Of a stretch of 64,000 nt of DNA, positions 43,725-51,723 are shown one piece after another. Below the pieces are notes generated by a model. That model was given only the letters and a program-made list of their open reading frames with translations, was not told where the DNA came from and did not search any database. The DNA is taken from positions 434,001-498,000 of the forward strand of contig NZ_QYUM01000004.1 of assembly GCF_003590775.1 (NCBI RefSeq), in the 5' to 3' direction. Both the position numbers and the translations under genes were made by a program. Source of the stretch: Sphingomonas cavernae (GTDB lineage Bacteria > Pseudomonadota > Alphaproteobacteria > Sphingomonadales > Sphingomonadaceae). The stretch's first letter is position 1. Every line of letters starts with the position of its first letter.

Positions 43725-44854
43725 TGCACCTCTATTTGGGCCTGGAGTGCGCCCGCGCTGCGGAGCGCCTGAAGAATGGTGATCAGGTCGCGGGGGCTCA
43801 CACCGAGCGCGTTGAGGCCGGAGACGAGCGACTGGAGCGAGGCACCGCCGCCAAGCATCGCGAGCGAACGGCCGCTGCCGTCGTCGACATCGATCTGCGT
43901 CCGCGGGAGCACCACTGTCTCGCCGTCCGAGAACGGCTCGGGTTGCGATGCGATCGGCGTTTCGGAAACGCTGATGGTGAGCCCGCCCTGCGCGATCGCG
44001 ACGGGGCTGACCCGAACGTCCGCGCCCATCACCACGGTACCCGACGCCTCGTTGATCACGACACGCGCGGGCAAATCGACCTCGACGGGCAGATTCTCGA
44101 TGCGCGCGACGAGTTCGATCACGCTGCCGGGCGCGCCATCGCGCGAGCGCAGTTCGACCGTGGCGGGGTCAAGCACCTCGGCCGCTCCCATCGCCTGGCG
44201 ATTGATCGCGTCGGCAATGCGGTGCGCGGTGGTGAAATCCGGATTCTTGAGCGCGAGCTTGAGGCTCGACGCCGATTTCAGCGCATAGGGCACCTCACGC
44301 TCGATGATCGCGCCGCCCGCGATGCGCCCCGACGTGGATACGCCGCGCGTCACGCTGGCCGCCTGACCGCGCGCCTGGAAACCCGAGATCGCGACAGGAC
44401 CCTGCGCCACCGCATAGATCTCGCCATCGAGCGCGCGGAGCGACGACACGAGCAACGTGCCCCCCTGAAGACTGGTGGAGTCGCCAAGCGCCGAGACCTG
44501 GACGTCGATCGTCGATCCCGTGCGCGCAAAGGCCGGCATTGTGGCGGTCACCGAAACTGCAGCGACATTCTCTGTCCGCATCTGGGTGCCGCGAATATTG
44601 ACGCCCATCCGTTCGAGCATCGCCTGCATCGTCTCTTCGGTGAAGGGAACGTTGCGGATGCGGTCACCCGTGCCGGCAAGGCCGACGACGAGACCATAGC
44701 CGACGAGCTGGTTGCCGCGGACATTCTCGACATCGACGATGTCCTTGATCCGCGGCGCTGGCCCGGCCTGCGCGGGGGTCACGACGCACGCGGCGAGCAT
44801 CGCCGCGGAGGCGAAGAATAGCGCGCGCGCGCTGAAGCTGGATGAGGTTCGCAT
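43721..44854 (-). CDS. flgI: Flagellar P-ring protein
   Basis: About 377 residues with a Sec signal peptide (ALFFASAAMLAACVVTPAQA). The mature start IKDIVDVENVRGNQLVGYGLVVGLAGTGD is diagnostic of FlgI, and the C terminus includes LNALGVSPRDLITILQALR. It forms the periplasmic bushing of the rod. Two consecutive ATG codons at 44857 and 44854 follow AAGGA; I use the second for its spacing. It is 61 bases downstream of flhB. The partner L-ring gene is not in the window. Confidence 0.95.
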   Translation of the reverse strand: MRTSSSFSARALFFASAAMLAACVVTPAQAGPAPRIKDIVDVENVRGNQLVGYGLVVGLAGTGDRIRNVPFTEETMQAMLERMGVNIRGTQMRTENVAAVSVTATMPAFARTGSTIDVQVSALGDSTSLQGGTLLVSSLRALDGEIYAVAQGPVAISGFQARGQAASVTRGVSTSGRIAGGAIIEREVPYALKSASSLKLALKNPDFTTAHRIADAINRQAMGAAEVLDPATVELRSRDGAPGSVIELVARIENLPVEVDLPARVVINEASGTVVMGADVRVSPVAIAQGGLTISVSETPIASQPEPFSDGETVVLPRTQIDVDDGSGRSLAMLGGGASLQSLVSGLNALGVSPRDLITILQALRSAGALQAQIEVQ

Positions 44855-44915
44855 CATAGTCCTTATAGGATGAAGGCGGGCGCGATGGCGGCGGCAGGGC
44901 GTGATTTTGCGCGCA

Positions 44916-45983
44916 TCAGGCGGCCTTGCGCGCGAGGCGCATGACATAGCCGATGATCTCGGCGACGGCGGCGTAATGCTCGATCGGAATGGGATGGTCG
45001 ATGTCGACCGCGGCATAGAGCGCGCGCGCCAATGGGGGGCTCTCGACGATCGGCACCTTGTTGTCGCCCGCGATCTCGCGAATCCTGAGCGCGACTGCGT
45101 CGACCCCCTTGGCGACCACGATCGGAGCGGCCATGTCGCCATGCTCATATTTGAGCGCGACCGCATAGTGCGTCGGATTTGTGATGATCACGCTGGCGCC
45201 AGGCACCGCGGCCATCATCCGCTTGCGCGCGCGCTGCATGCGGATCTGGCGGATCTTGGCCTTGATCTTGGGATCGCCGTCGCTCTGCTTCAGCTCGTCC
45301 TTGAGCTCCTGCAGGCTCATCCGCATCTTTTTCATATAGGCGCGGCGCTGATAGACGAAGTCGAAGCCCGCAAGCATCACCACGAGAATCGCGACCGTCT
45401 TGATCATCTGATAGACGAGTTCCACGGCCGCCTGCCCGATCGCGCCCGGGTCCGAACCAATGAGCTGGTCGAACGCGACCGCCTTGGGCCAGACGACGAT
45501 GACCGCCACGATGCAGATGACGAAGAACTTGGCGAGCGTCTTGGCGAACTCGACCAGCGCCCGCTTGCCGAGCAAGCGGCCGAGACCCGTCATCGGATTG
45601 AGCTTGGACCATTTGGGGCTGACGCGCGACCAGGAGAGCGTCGGCCTTCCCTGCAGAAACATCGTGAGCAGCGCGCAGCCAAAGAGCAGGCCGGCGACCG
45701 GCGCAAGCGACAACCCAAGCTGCACGAGCACGCCGCCGATCAGGTTCTGTGCACCCTCGGGTTCCATCGCGAAATCGTCGGCGCTGCCCCAGAGCCGGAC
45801 GAACATCGCGCCAAGGCTGGACAGCGCCATTGCCCCCACCCCGCCGGCCATCGCGACGATCGCCACGAACATTACGGCATGGCGCATTTCGGGCGCGCTT
45901 GCGACGTCGCCCTTGGCGCGCGCGTCATCCAGCTTCTTCTGGGTCGGTTCCTCGGTCTTGTTGTCCTTGTCGCTGTCAGACAT
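44916..45983 (-). CDS. flhB: Flagellar export switch protein
   Basis: 355 residues. Four membrane helices follow the N-terminal DKTEEPTQKKLDDARAKG. The autocleavage site NPTH is at 269-272, the same numbering as in enterobacteria. It controls substrate switching from rod/hook to filament proteins in the export gate. It begins three bases after the fliR stop. Confidence 0.96.
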   Translation of the reverse strand: MSDSDKDNKTEEPTQKKLDDARAKGDVASAPEMRHAVMFVAIVAMAGGVGAMALSSLGAMFVRLWGSADDFAMEPEGAQNLIGGVLVQLGLSLAPVAGLLFGCALLTMFLQGRPTLSWSRVSPKWSKLNPMTGLGRLLGKRALVEFAKTLAKFFVICIVAVIVVWPKAVAFDQLIGSDPGAIGQAAVELVYQMIKTVAILVVMLAGFDFVYQRRAYMKKMRMSLQELKDELKQSDGDPKIKAKIRQIRMQRARKRMMAAVPGASVIITNPTHYAVALKYEHGDMAAPIVVAKGVDAVALRIREIAGDNKVPIVESPPLARALYAAVDIDHPIPIEHYAAVAEIIGYVMRLARKAA

Positions 45984-45986
45984 GGC

Positions 45987-46742
45987 CTAGAGGCTCCATC
46001 CATTCTGGAAATAGGCCGCCATGGCCTGTGCGAAGGCGGTGAGCGCCGTGCCGATCGTGACCGCGAACAGCGCGAGACCGAGCAGGATGTTGAGCGGCTG
46101 GGTGATGAAGAAAACCTGGATCGCGGGAGCCATACGCGCCGCAAGGCCAAGCGCCACGTTGAAGACGATGCCATAGACGAGCAGCGGCGCAGACAGGCTG
46201 AGCGCGAGCGCCATGGCGCTGCCCGTGGTCTGCACCGCGAGCCGCGCGAAATCCTCGGCCGGGGGCAGGCCGCCGATGGGAAACAGCGTGTAGCTGTGCA
46301 CCATCGATGCGATCCAGAGATGATGCACGCCCATCGCCATGCACGTGACCGCAGCCGCAACCGTGACGAGGCGTGCGAGCAAGGTGGATTGCCCGCCCAA
46401 GGCGGGGTCCGCGATCAGCGCCGAGGACAGGCCGACCTGCATCGATACAATTGCGCCAGCCATTGCGGCAGCATTGAAAAGAATGCGGATGATCATGCCC
46501 ATCGCGATCCCGACAAGCGTTTCGGCGATGATAATGCCGGGCAGCGCTGTGTCCGAACGGATCACGGGTGAGACGCGCCCCTCAAGCAACCCGAACAATC
46601 CCGCCGTAAAGCCCAGCGCGAGCAACAAGCGCACGCGCGGCGGGATTGCATCCTCCGAAAAGGCGGGGAGCAGCATCAGTACCGCCCCGATCCGTGCGAA
46701 CAGGATGAGGAAGGCCGTCGCGTCGAAAGGCAGATCGGTCAT
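45987..46742 (-). CDS. fliR: Flagellar export gate protein FliR
   Basis: 251-residue membrane protein with about six helices; the order fliQ-fliR-flhB and sequence blocks such as FARIGAVLMLLPAFSEDAIPPRVRL and VGLSSALIADPALGG support the call. It forms the export gate with FliP and FliQ. It starts three bases after fliQ ends. Confidence 0.93.
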   Translation of the reverse strand: MTDLPFDATAFLILFARIGAVLMLLPAFSEDAIPPRVRLLLALGFTAGLFGLLEGRVSPVIRSDTALPGIIIAETLVGIAMGMIIRILFNAAAMAGAIVSMQVGLSSALIADPALGGQSTLLARLVTVAAAVTCMAMGVHHLWIASMVHSYTLFPIGGLPPAEDFARLAVQTTGSAMALALSLSAPLLVYGIVFNVALGLAARMAPAIQVFFITQPLNILLGLALFAVTIGTALTAFAQAMAAYFQNGWSL

Positions 46743-46745
46743 GGT

Positions 46746-47009
46746 TCAGCCGGCGACAATGATGTCCGCGATCCGCGCCATGAAGGCGGAGAGCGCCGAA
46801 CCGATCATCGGCAGCGAAAGCAGCATGACGATGCCCATCACCAGGATCTTGGGGACGAAGGTGAGCGTCATTTCCTGAATCTGCGTCAGCGCCTGAAACA
46901 GGCCGATCGCGACGCCGACGATCAGCGAGGCGATCAGCATCGGCCCGACGATCGTCAGCGTCAGCAGCAGCCCGGCCTTGGCCAGCTCCATTGCCTGAAA
47001 GGAGTCCAT
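46746..47009 (-). CDS. fliQ: Flagellar export gate protein FliQ
   Basis: 87 residues with two membrane hairpins; VGPMLIASLIVGVAIGLFQALTQIQEMTLTFVPKI is the family core. ATG 47009 was chosen because it gives the standard length; AAGG is eight bases upstream. A palindromic repeat of family B separates it from fliE upstream, so mRNA of the operon would contain that structure. Confidence 0.95.
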   Translation of the reverse strand: MDSFQAMELAKAGLLLTLTIVGPMLIASLIVGVAIGLFQALTQIQEMTLTFVPKILVMGIVMLLSLPMIGSALSAFMARIADIIVAG

Positions 47010-47037
47010 ATGTGTTGCCTTCGAATGTCCAACTAAC

Positions 47038-47187
47038 CGCTCGTCCTGAGGAGCCGTTGAGCGGAGCCGAAACGGCGTCTCGAAGGACATGGGTGCCGGT
47101 CCTTCGAGACGGGTCCCTTCGACTGCCTGCCAAGGCAGGCGCTCAGGACATGCTTCGCCACGCTCAGTCCCTCCTCAGGATAAGCGG
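47038..47187. repeat. Palindromic repeat, family B copy 2, inside the flagellar operon
   Basis: Begins CCGCTCGTCCTGAGGAG and ends CTCCTCAGGATAAGCGG, with internal GTCTCGAAGGAC/GTCCTTCGAGAC and GCCTGCCAAGGCAGGC hairpins. It is longer than the copy at 35549-35660. It fills almost the entire fliE-fliQ gap. Confidence 0.8.
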
Positions 47188-47211
47188 TGGGTGGCCGTGG
47201 CTTGCCAGCCG

Positions 47212-47538
47212 TCAGATCTGCATGCGCATGATTTCGGAATAGGCGCTGACCACGCGGTCGCGCACAGCGACCACGGTGTCGAGCGCGGTCTCGGCCGCCC
47301 CGATCGCGGTGACGACGTCGATCAGATCGCCCTTTCCCGCCACCTGCTGCGCGCTGGCGGCCTCGGCCTGACGGAGCGAGCCCGCGGCGTCGGTCACCAT
47401 GTTCTCGATCATCGCGCCGAAGCCGCCCGATGCGGGCGCGGCGGTGGGGGCGGCGTTTTCGACGTCCCCTGTTTTGGACGCAATACCGGTCATCGCGCGT
47501 CCGTAGGCGGACGCAGCGTCAAGAGCTCCAATGGACAT
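47212..47538 (-). CDS. fliE: Flagellar hook-basal body protein FliE
   Basis: 108 residues. The C-terminal region (DLIDVVTAIGAAETALDTVVAVRDRVVSAYSEIMRMQI) is the conserved FliE helix pair that links the MS ring and rod. It begins 11 bases after flgC ends. GGAAGAACA precedes the ATG. Confidence 0.94.
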   Translation of the reverse strand: MSIGALDAASAYGRAMTGIASKTGDVENAAPTAAPASGGFGAMIENMVTDAAGSLRQAEAASAQQVAGKGDLIDVVTAIGAAETALDTVVAVRDRVVSAYSEIMRMQI

Positions 47539-47549
47539 TGTTCTTCCTC

Positions 47550-47957
47550 TTATTTGAGCAGGTCGATGGTGCGCATCGTCAGGCCGCGCGCGGCCTCGAT
47601 CGCGTTGAGATTAGCTTCGTAGGACCGCTGCGCGGCCTTCATGTCGGCGGATTCGATCAGGCCGTTCACATTGGGCCGGCGGACGTATCCCTGCGCGTTG
47701 GCCGCGGGATTACCTGGCTGATAGATCTGCGGGAAATCACTCTTGTCCCCCTCGATCGATTTCACCGTGACATTGGTCGCACCACTCGCGCGATCGACCT
47801 CGGCCTTGAAAGTCGCGACACGACGGCGATAGGGATCGCCGCCCGCGGTGCGCGCCACAGAATCCTGGTTGGCGAGGTTCTCGGCGATCACACGCATTCG
47901 GAGCGACTGCGCACGCAGGCCCGATGCAGAAACGCCGATAGAAGACTTCAAATCCAT
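47550..47957 (-). CDS. flgC: Flagellar basal-body rod protein FlgC
   Basis: 135 residues. The N-terminal SIGVSASGLRAQSLRMRVIAENLANQDSVARTAGGDPYRR and C-terminal ESADMKAAQRSYEANLNAIEAARGLTMRTIDLLK are the paired terminal helices of rod proteins. ATG 47957 follows GGAGGA. It heads the leftward operon; unusually flgB is not immediately upstream, because fliN diverges instead. A GCCTATAAG element lies 33 bases upstream. Confidence 0.95.
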   Translation of the reverse strand: MDLKSSIGVSASGLRAQSLRMRVIAENLANQDSVARTAGGDPYRRRVATFKAEVDRASGATNVTVKSIEGDKSDFPQIYQPGNPAANAQGYVRRPNVNGLIESADMKAAQRSYEANLNAIEAARGLTMRTIDLLK

Positions 47958-48065
47958 GGTTCCTCCAGCAAACACGCTGCCGACATCCCTCTTATAGGCA
48001 TTTTTTGCCTAGTGCCGGAGGTTCCCATAAAATTATTCCTATAACGCCCTTGAAAGGAGACACAC
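47958..48065. promoter_or_regulatory. Divergent promoter region of flgC and fliN
   Basis: A TCCTATAAC element on the plus strand (48037-48045) serves fliN and a GCCTATAAG element on the minus strand (47999-47991) serves flgC; both resemble the element in front of motA and flaF. Between them TAGGCA and TGCCTA (47995-48011) form a perfect inverted repeat around five T residues and may be a regulator site. Confidence 0.45.
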
Positions 48066-48299
48066 ATGTCTGTGCTCGAGGGTATTCCCATTGATCTGTC
48101 GATCGTGCTCGGATCGACCGACATTCCGATCCGTCAGGTACTGAAGATGAGCCGCGGGGCGATGATCCCGCTCGATTGCGGCCACAATGACCCCACACTG
48201 GTCTATGTGAACGACGAGCTGGTCGCGAAAGGCAAGGTGCTCGTCGACGGCGAACACATGTCGCTCGAGATCATCGAAGTCGTGCAGCGCGGTCGCTGA
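48066..48299 (+). CDS. fliN: Flagellar motor switch protein FliN
   Basis: 77 residues consisting essentially of the SpoA domain (LEGIPIDLSIVLGSTDIPIRQVLKMSRGAMIPLD, VNDELVAKGKVLVDGEHMSLEIIEV), with no N-terminal extension. It forms the bulk of the C ring. AAGGAG is nine bases before the ATG. It leads fliN-fliO-fliP; fliM is not in the window. Confidence 0.95.
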   Translation: MSVLEGIPIDLSIVLGSTDIPIRQVLKMSRGAMIPLDCGHNDPTLVYVNDELVAKGKVLVDGEHMSLEIIEVVQRGR

Positions 48300-48300
48300 G

Positions 48301-48615
48301 ATGGATTTCCTATCGCTGCTCCGCACGCTGGGTGCGCTTGGCGTGGTGCTCGGCTTGCTCGCCGGCGCACTCTGGGCCGTGCGACGCTACGAAATAAAGC
48401 TGCCTGGAGGCGTGATCGGTGGCCTCATCGGCGCCGGTGCGGGCTCCCGCCGCATCGAGATCGTCGAACGGCTTTCCATCGACGCGCGCCGCTCGGTCGC
48501 GCTCATCCGCCGCGACAACAAGGAGCATCTCGTGATGATCGCCCCCGAAGGGCTGCTGATGCTCGAAACCGCGATCACATCCAAACCAGGCACCAAGGCG
48601 AAGCCTCATGCGTAA
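48301..48615 (+). CDS. fliO: Flagellar biosynthesis protein FliO
   Basis: 104 residues with one N-terminal membrane helix (LLRTLGALGVVLGLLAGALWAV) and a cytoplasmic segment with IEIVERLSIDARRSVALIRRDNKEHLVMIAPEG. It helps assemble the FliP ring. It starts one base after fliN ends and overlaps fliP by eight bases. Confidence 0.88.
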   Translation: MDFLSLLRTLGALGVVLGLLAGALWAVRRYEIKLPGGVIGGLIGAGAGSRRIEIVERLSIDARRSVALIRRDNKEHLVMIAPEGLLMLETAITSKPGTKAKPHA

Positions 48616-49342
48616 GATCTGTTTTCTCGCATTCACCGGCCTGCTGACGCTTGTTTTTGCTGAGCCGGCGCTCGCGCAGAGCGTGTCGGCCAATCTTGGC
48701 GAGGGTTCGATTTCGGGCCGCGCGATCCAGCTCGTCCTGATGTTGACCGTGTTAAGCCTTGCGCCGGGCATATTGATGACGGTCACCTCGTTCACGCGCA
48801 TCGTCGTCGCGCTCTCGCTGCTCCGCACAGGCATCGGCGCGCCCGGCGTCCCGCCCAACCCGGTCATCATCAGCCTCGCGCTGTTCCTGTCCTTCTTCGT
48901 CATGGCGCCGACTTTCGATCAGGCGTGGAAACAGGGTGTTACGCCCTATAATGAGGGGCGCATCAGCGAAGCGCAGGCGTTCGAGCGGACCTCCAAGCCG
49001 TTTCACGCCTTCATGCTCAAGCATGTCCGCGACGAGGACGTGCAGCTTTTCGTCGAGCTTTCGGGCAAGAAGCCCGCGACGCGCGCGGAGCTGCCGATGA
49101 CGACGCTAATGCCGGCCTTCATGATCTCCGAGCTGCGTCGCGCCTTCGAGATCGGTTTCCTGCTGCTATTGCCCTTTCTTGTCATCGACCTCGCGGTCGC
49201 CGCGGTGCTGATGGCGATGGGCATGATGATGCTGCCACCCGCGACGATATCGCTACCGATGAAGATCATCTTCTTCGTCCTCGTGGATGGCTGGGCACTC
49301 ATTGCAGGATCGCTGATCAAGAGCTTTGGCGGACCCGGCTGA
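48608..49342 (+). CDS. fliP: Flagellar export gate protein FliP
   Basis: 244 residues. A signal peptide (residues about 1-24) is followed by ILMTVTSFTRIVVALSLLRTGIGAPGVPPNPVIISLALFLSFFVMAP, and the C terminus ends LVDGWALIAGSLIKSF, all characteristic. It forms the central pore of the export gate. A 17-base inverted repeat follows the stop. Confidence 0.96.
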   Translation: MRKICFLAFTGLLTLVFAEPALAQSVSANLGEGSISGRAIQLVLMLTVLSLAPGILMTVTSFTRIVVALSLLRTGIGAPGVPPNPVIISLALFLSFFVMAPTFDQAWKQGVTPYNEGRISEAQAFERTSKPFHAFMLKHVRDEDVQLFVELSGKKPATRAELPMTTLMPAFMISELRRAFEIGFLLLLPFLVIDLAVAAVLMAMGMMMLPPATISLPMKIIFFVLVDGWALIAGSLIKSFGGPG

Positions 49343-49351
49343 TCAGGCTTC

Positions 49352-49396
49352 CGCCATGTAACCAGGTCCGCGTCCTGCCGACCTGGTTACATGGCG
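49352..49396. repeat. Perfect 17-base inverted repeat between convergent genes
   Basis: Arms CGCCATGTAACCAGGTC and GACCTGGTTACATGGCG flank an 11-base centre. It lies between the fliP and PilZ-gene stops. It has no T tract on either strand, so it may be a weak two-way terminator or an RNA-stability element rather than a classical terminator. Confidence 0.8.
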
Positions 49397-49398
49397 CA

Positions 49399-50073
49399 TC
49401 ATTCGCCCCATGCCACGGCAGCCGCATAACGCGTCGCCGGATCATCGAGCCACGCAGCAAGGGCCGCAAAGGCGATCGGCTCGAGGAAAGCGATGCCGGC
49501 ATTGTCGCCGCGCACCCAGCGAACGACGCCTCGCATCGGCTCGAGCCCCGGCACGGACAAAATCAGGATCGCGCCCATTTCCAGCGGCGTCCGGGTACGC
49601 AGTTTCGCCCCGCCCTGTGAAAGATCGAGCAGCGAGGCGCGCTGAGGATGCCCGTCAATGCGGATATCTGCCCAGCAACTTGTCGGCAGTCGTGGTGCGC
49701 GCGGTGCGGGAGCGCCCTTGCGCCGCACCGTCGTGGATTCGGCCAGCAGGCGCTCGACGTCTACCGGCGCATCGAACTGGACGCCGATCGCCTTGCGATC
49801 GGTCCAGCGCACCACGCCCGTCACGGCGTCGCTGTTGCGGAACTCGATGCGGACGCTTTCTCCCAGCGTGAAGCGTGCGCGGACTTCGGCCCTCAACCCG
49901 CCTTCGGAAAGGTTGCGGATGCGGCAAAGCGCGTCGCGCCTGTCCCCGATCACGCGCCCGACGAGCAGCAGCGTCAACGTGCGCGGCGCGCGCGGCGCCA
50001 CCGGCGTCGACGATGCATCGCGCGTCGGCGTATCGAGGCTGTTCTCGGGATGGTCGAACGACAGCAAGGTCAT
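49399..50073 (-). CDS. Tandem PilZ-domain c-di-GMP receptor
   Basis: 224 residues with two PilZ domains. The first (about 35-115) contains IRNLSEGGLRAEVR and the second (about 135-210) LLDLSQGGAKLR; these correspond to the D/N-x-S-x2-G c-di-GMP site. An upstream Arg pair precedes each. At the end of the motA-led operon and 23 bases after fliL, it may act on the motor as a YcgR-like brake. That role is inferred from context. Confidence 0.8.
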   Translation of the reverse strand: MTLLSFDHPENSLDTPTRDASSTPVAPRAPRTLTLLLVGRVIGDRRDALCRIRNLSEGGLRAEVRARFTLGESVRIEFRNSDAVTGVVRWTDRKAIGVQFDAPVDVERLLAESTTVRRKGAPAPRAPRLPTSCWADIRIDGHPQRASLLDLSQGGAKLRTRTPLEMGAILILSVPGLEPMRGVVRWVRGDNAGIAFLEPIAFAALAAWLDDPATRYAAAVAWGE

Positions 50074-50095
50074 GGGTCTCTCCTCGAAAACCAAC

Positions 50096-50518
50096 TCAAA
50101 CGGGCGAAGCCTGGGTGACCACAGCGCGACGGATCACGCCTTTGCCATAGGTCTCGGCGGCGGCTTCGATGACGACCTTGCGGAACGCGGACAGGCTCGG
50201 GATCAGTCCGTCACGGCCGCTGGCCATGGGGGTGCGATAGGTGCGCATGTTGATCGCGTTAAGCAGGATCGGCAGTCGCGCCTCCACGTCCTCGCGCGTG
50301 CCGGCCGCCACCTCGAGCTGCACCTCGAACGAGACGTAGCCCGAAAGACGGCCATCGGCGAAAACCAGCGGCGCGAGTACCGTGCCCGTGGGCACGAACT
50401 CGGTCGACTCCTGAAGCTGTGGCCTGGCGCCGAGCGCCATGCTCGTGCCGAACGCGGCCCCGCCGCCCACGCCTATGCCCAGCGTCAGAACCAGCGCGGA
50501 TACAAGTAACCCCTTCAC
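50096..50518 (-). CDS. fliL: FliL-like basal-body-associated protein
   Basis: 140 residues with one N-terminal membrane helix and a periplasmic domain with VSFEVQLEVAAGTREDVEARLPILLNAINMRTYR, fitting the FliL fold. It is encoded 16 bases downstream of motB, whose stator units FliL associates with. GTG 50518 has GGAGG six bases upstream. Sequence conservation in FliL is low, so the call leans on topology and place. Confidence 0.68.
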   Translation of the reverse strand: MKGLLVSALVLTLGIGVGGGAAFGTSMALGARPQLQESTEFVPTGTVLAPLVFADGRLSGYVSFEVQLEVAAGTREDVEARLPILLNAINMRTYRTPMASGRDGLIPSLSAFRKVVIEAAAETYGKGVIRRAVVTQASPV

Positions 50519-50534
50519 AGCATGCCTCCCGCGC

Positions 50535-51395
50535 TCAGAATGCGAAGCTCACGTCGCGCGGCAGCGCGGACGATTCTGCGAGGATCACGATCGTGATCCG
50601 GCGGTTCTCGGGGCGATCGGGGCGATCGGGATAGATCGGCTCCGAACCGGCCTTGGCCACCACCTCCGAAAAGCGGTCGGGCGTCAGCCCCGCAGCAACC
50701 ATGGCCGAACGCGCGGCGAGTGCGCGTTCGCTCGACAGGTGCCAGTTGGCCTCGCTCTGCCCGCCCGCGGAATCGGTGTGCCCCTCGATTGCGATCTGTG
50801 CGCCGGTCTTGATCAGTTTGCGCGCGATCCGCGTCAGCATCTGGCGCGCATAGTCGTTGAGTTCGGCGGTCGGCCCTTTGAACATCGAGCGATTGGCGCT
50901 GTCGACCAGATGGACGCGCACGCCGTCGCGTGTCGGTTCCACGCGGACATTGCGCTTCGCATCGGGCGTCTCGGCAGGCGGTTCGATCGAGATCATCATC
51001 TCATCAGCGAGAACGCGCAGCGCGGCTTCGGGAACATCGGCGGTGCCGCCGCGCGCCGCGCCATTCGTCCCCGCTTCGGCCGAAGGCTGGCCTATCGATT
51101 GGGGGTCGTTTGCCTGGGCGCGACGACTGCGTCCGCCCAGACCGGGCTGGCTGCCGGGACTCGAGGTCAGCGTCGCCGCGGGCGAGTCCTTCGAGGTCGC
51201 TGGCGAGAAATATTCGGCCAGTCCCTTGAGCTGCGCCTTGTTGGGATTGGCGAGCAGCCAGAGCAGCATGAAGAACGCCATCATCGCGGTCACGAAGTCG
51301 GCATAGGCGACCTTCCACGCACCGCCATGGTGGGCTGCATGCTTGTGCTTCCTGACCTTGCGGATGATGATCGGCGCGTAGTCGTCCTGTGCCAT
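50535..51395 (-). CDS. motB: Flagellar motor stator protein MotB
   Basis: 286 residues. A short cytoplasmic N terminus leads into the proton channel helix AYADFVTAMMAFFMLLWLL with Asp33, followed by a plug/linker segment and an OmpA-type peptidoglycan-binding domain (IEGHTDSAGG, LSSERALAARSAMVAAG, NRRITIVIL). MotA is encoded at the far end of the same operon rather than adjacent, an uncommon layout. Confidence 0.95.
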   Translation of the reverse strand: MAQDDYAPIIIRKVRKHKHAAHHGGAWKVAYADFVTAMMAFFMLLWLLANPNKAQLKGLAEYFSPATSKDSPAATLTSSPGSQPGLGGRSRRAQANDPQSIGQPSAEAGTNGAARGGTADVPEAALRVLADEMMISIEPPAETPDAKRNVRVEPTRDGVRVHLVDSANRSMFKGPTAELNDYARQMLTRIARKLIKTGAQIAIEGHTDSAGGQSEANWHLSSERALAARSAMVAAGLTPDRFSEVVAKAGSEPIYPDRPDRPENRRITIVILAESSALPRDVSFAF

Positions 51396-51402
51396 GACGT
51401 CC

Positions 51403-51693
51403 TCAGCCGATCGCGGCGCGCAGCCGCTCCTGGATTACGGTCAGCCGCACCCGGTCGATTGCCTCGTGGATGGTCTGCCCCTGCGCCACGCGATCGAGCA
51501 GGTCGGCGCTCTCGTCGGCCTGCTGGATGACGAGATCGAACGACTGCAACTGGTCGAGATAGTCGGTGGCGAAGCGCTCGTCACAAACCAGCGTCTCGGC
51601 AAGCTGCTCGATGATCGCGCGCACGCCGCGGATCTCCTCGGCCACCGCCGCGCAGAGCGAGGTGCTCAGCAGGTCTGTCTGTGTGATCATCAT
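51403..51693 (-). CDS. Small helical protein, CheT/CheZ-like candidate
   Basis: 96 residues, predicted all-helical and soluble. Its centre reads LDQLQSFDLVIQQADES: Asp53 and Gln57 form D-x3-Q, the catalytic signature of CheZ phosphatases, also found in alphaproteobacterial CheT. No recognised CheZ is otherwise present in the window. Position between cheD and motB in the chemotaxis operon supports a role in CheY dephosphorylation. The gene call is firm; the function is a hypothesis. Confidence 0.6.
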   Translation of the reverse strand: MMITQTDLLSTSLCAAVAEEIRGVRAIIEQLAETLVCDERFATDYLDQLQSFDLVIQQADESADLLDRVAQGQTIHEAIDRVRLTVIQERLRAAIG

Positions 51694-51723
51694 CTCTCGA
51701 CCGATCTTCCGTCCGTGGGTTGC

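Noticed and set aside
44901-46571. A 556-codon open frame antisense to flhB and fliR
   Set aside because: Charged low-complexity translation without known domains; the opposite strand encodes clear export-gate proteins.
35549-47187. Palindromic repeats considered as a CRISPR array
   Set aside because: Copies are single, kilobases apart and have no regular spacers; no cas gene is present.
47958-48065. Sigma-54 or sigma-28 promoter in the flgC-fliN gap
   Set aside because: I could not find a GG-N10-GC pair with correct context or TAAA-N15-GCCGATAA; only the CCTATAA element recurs.
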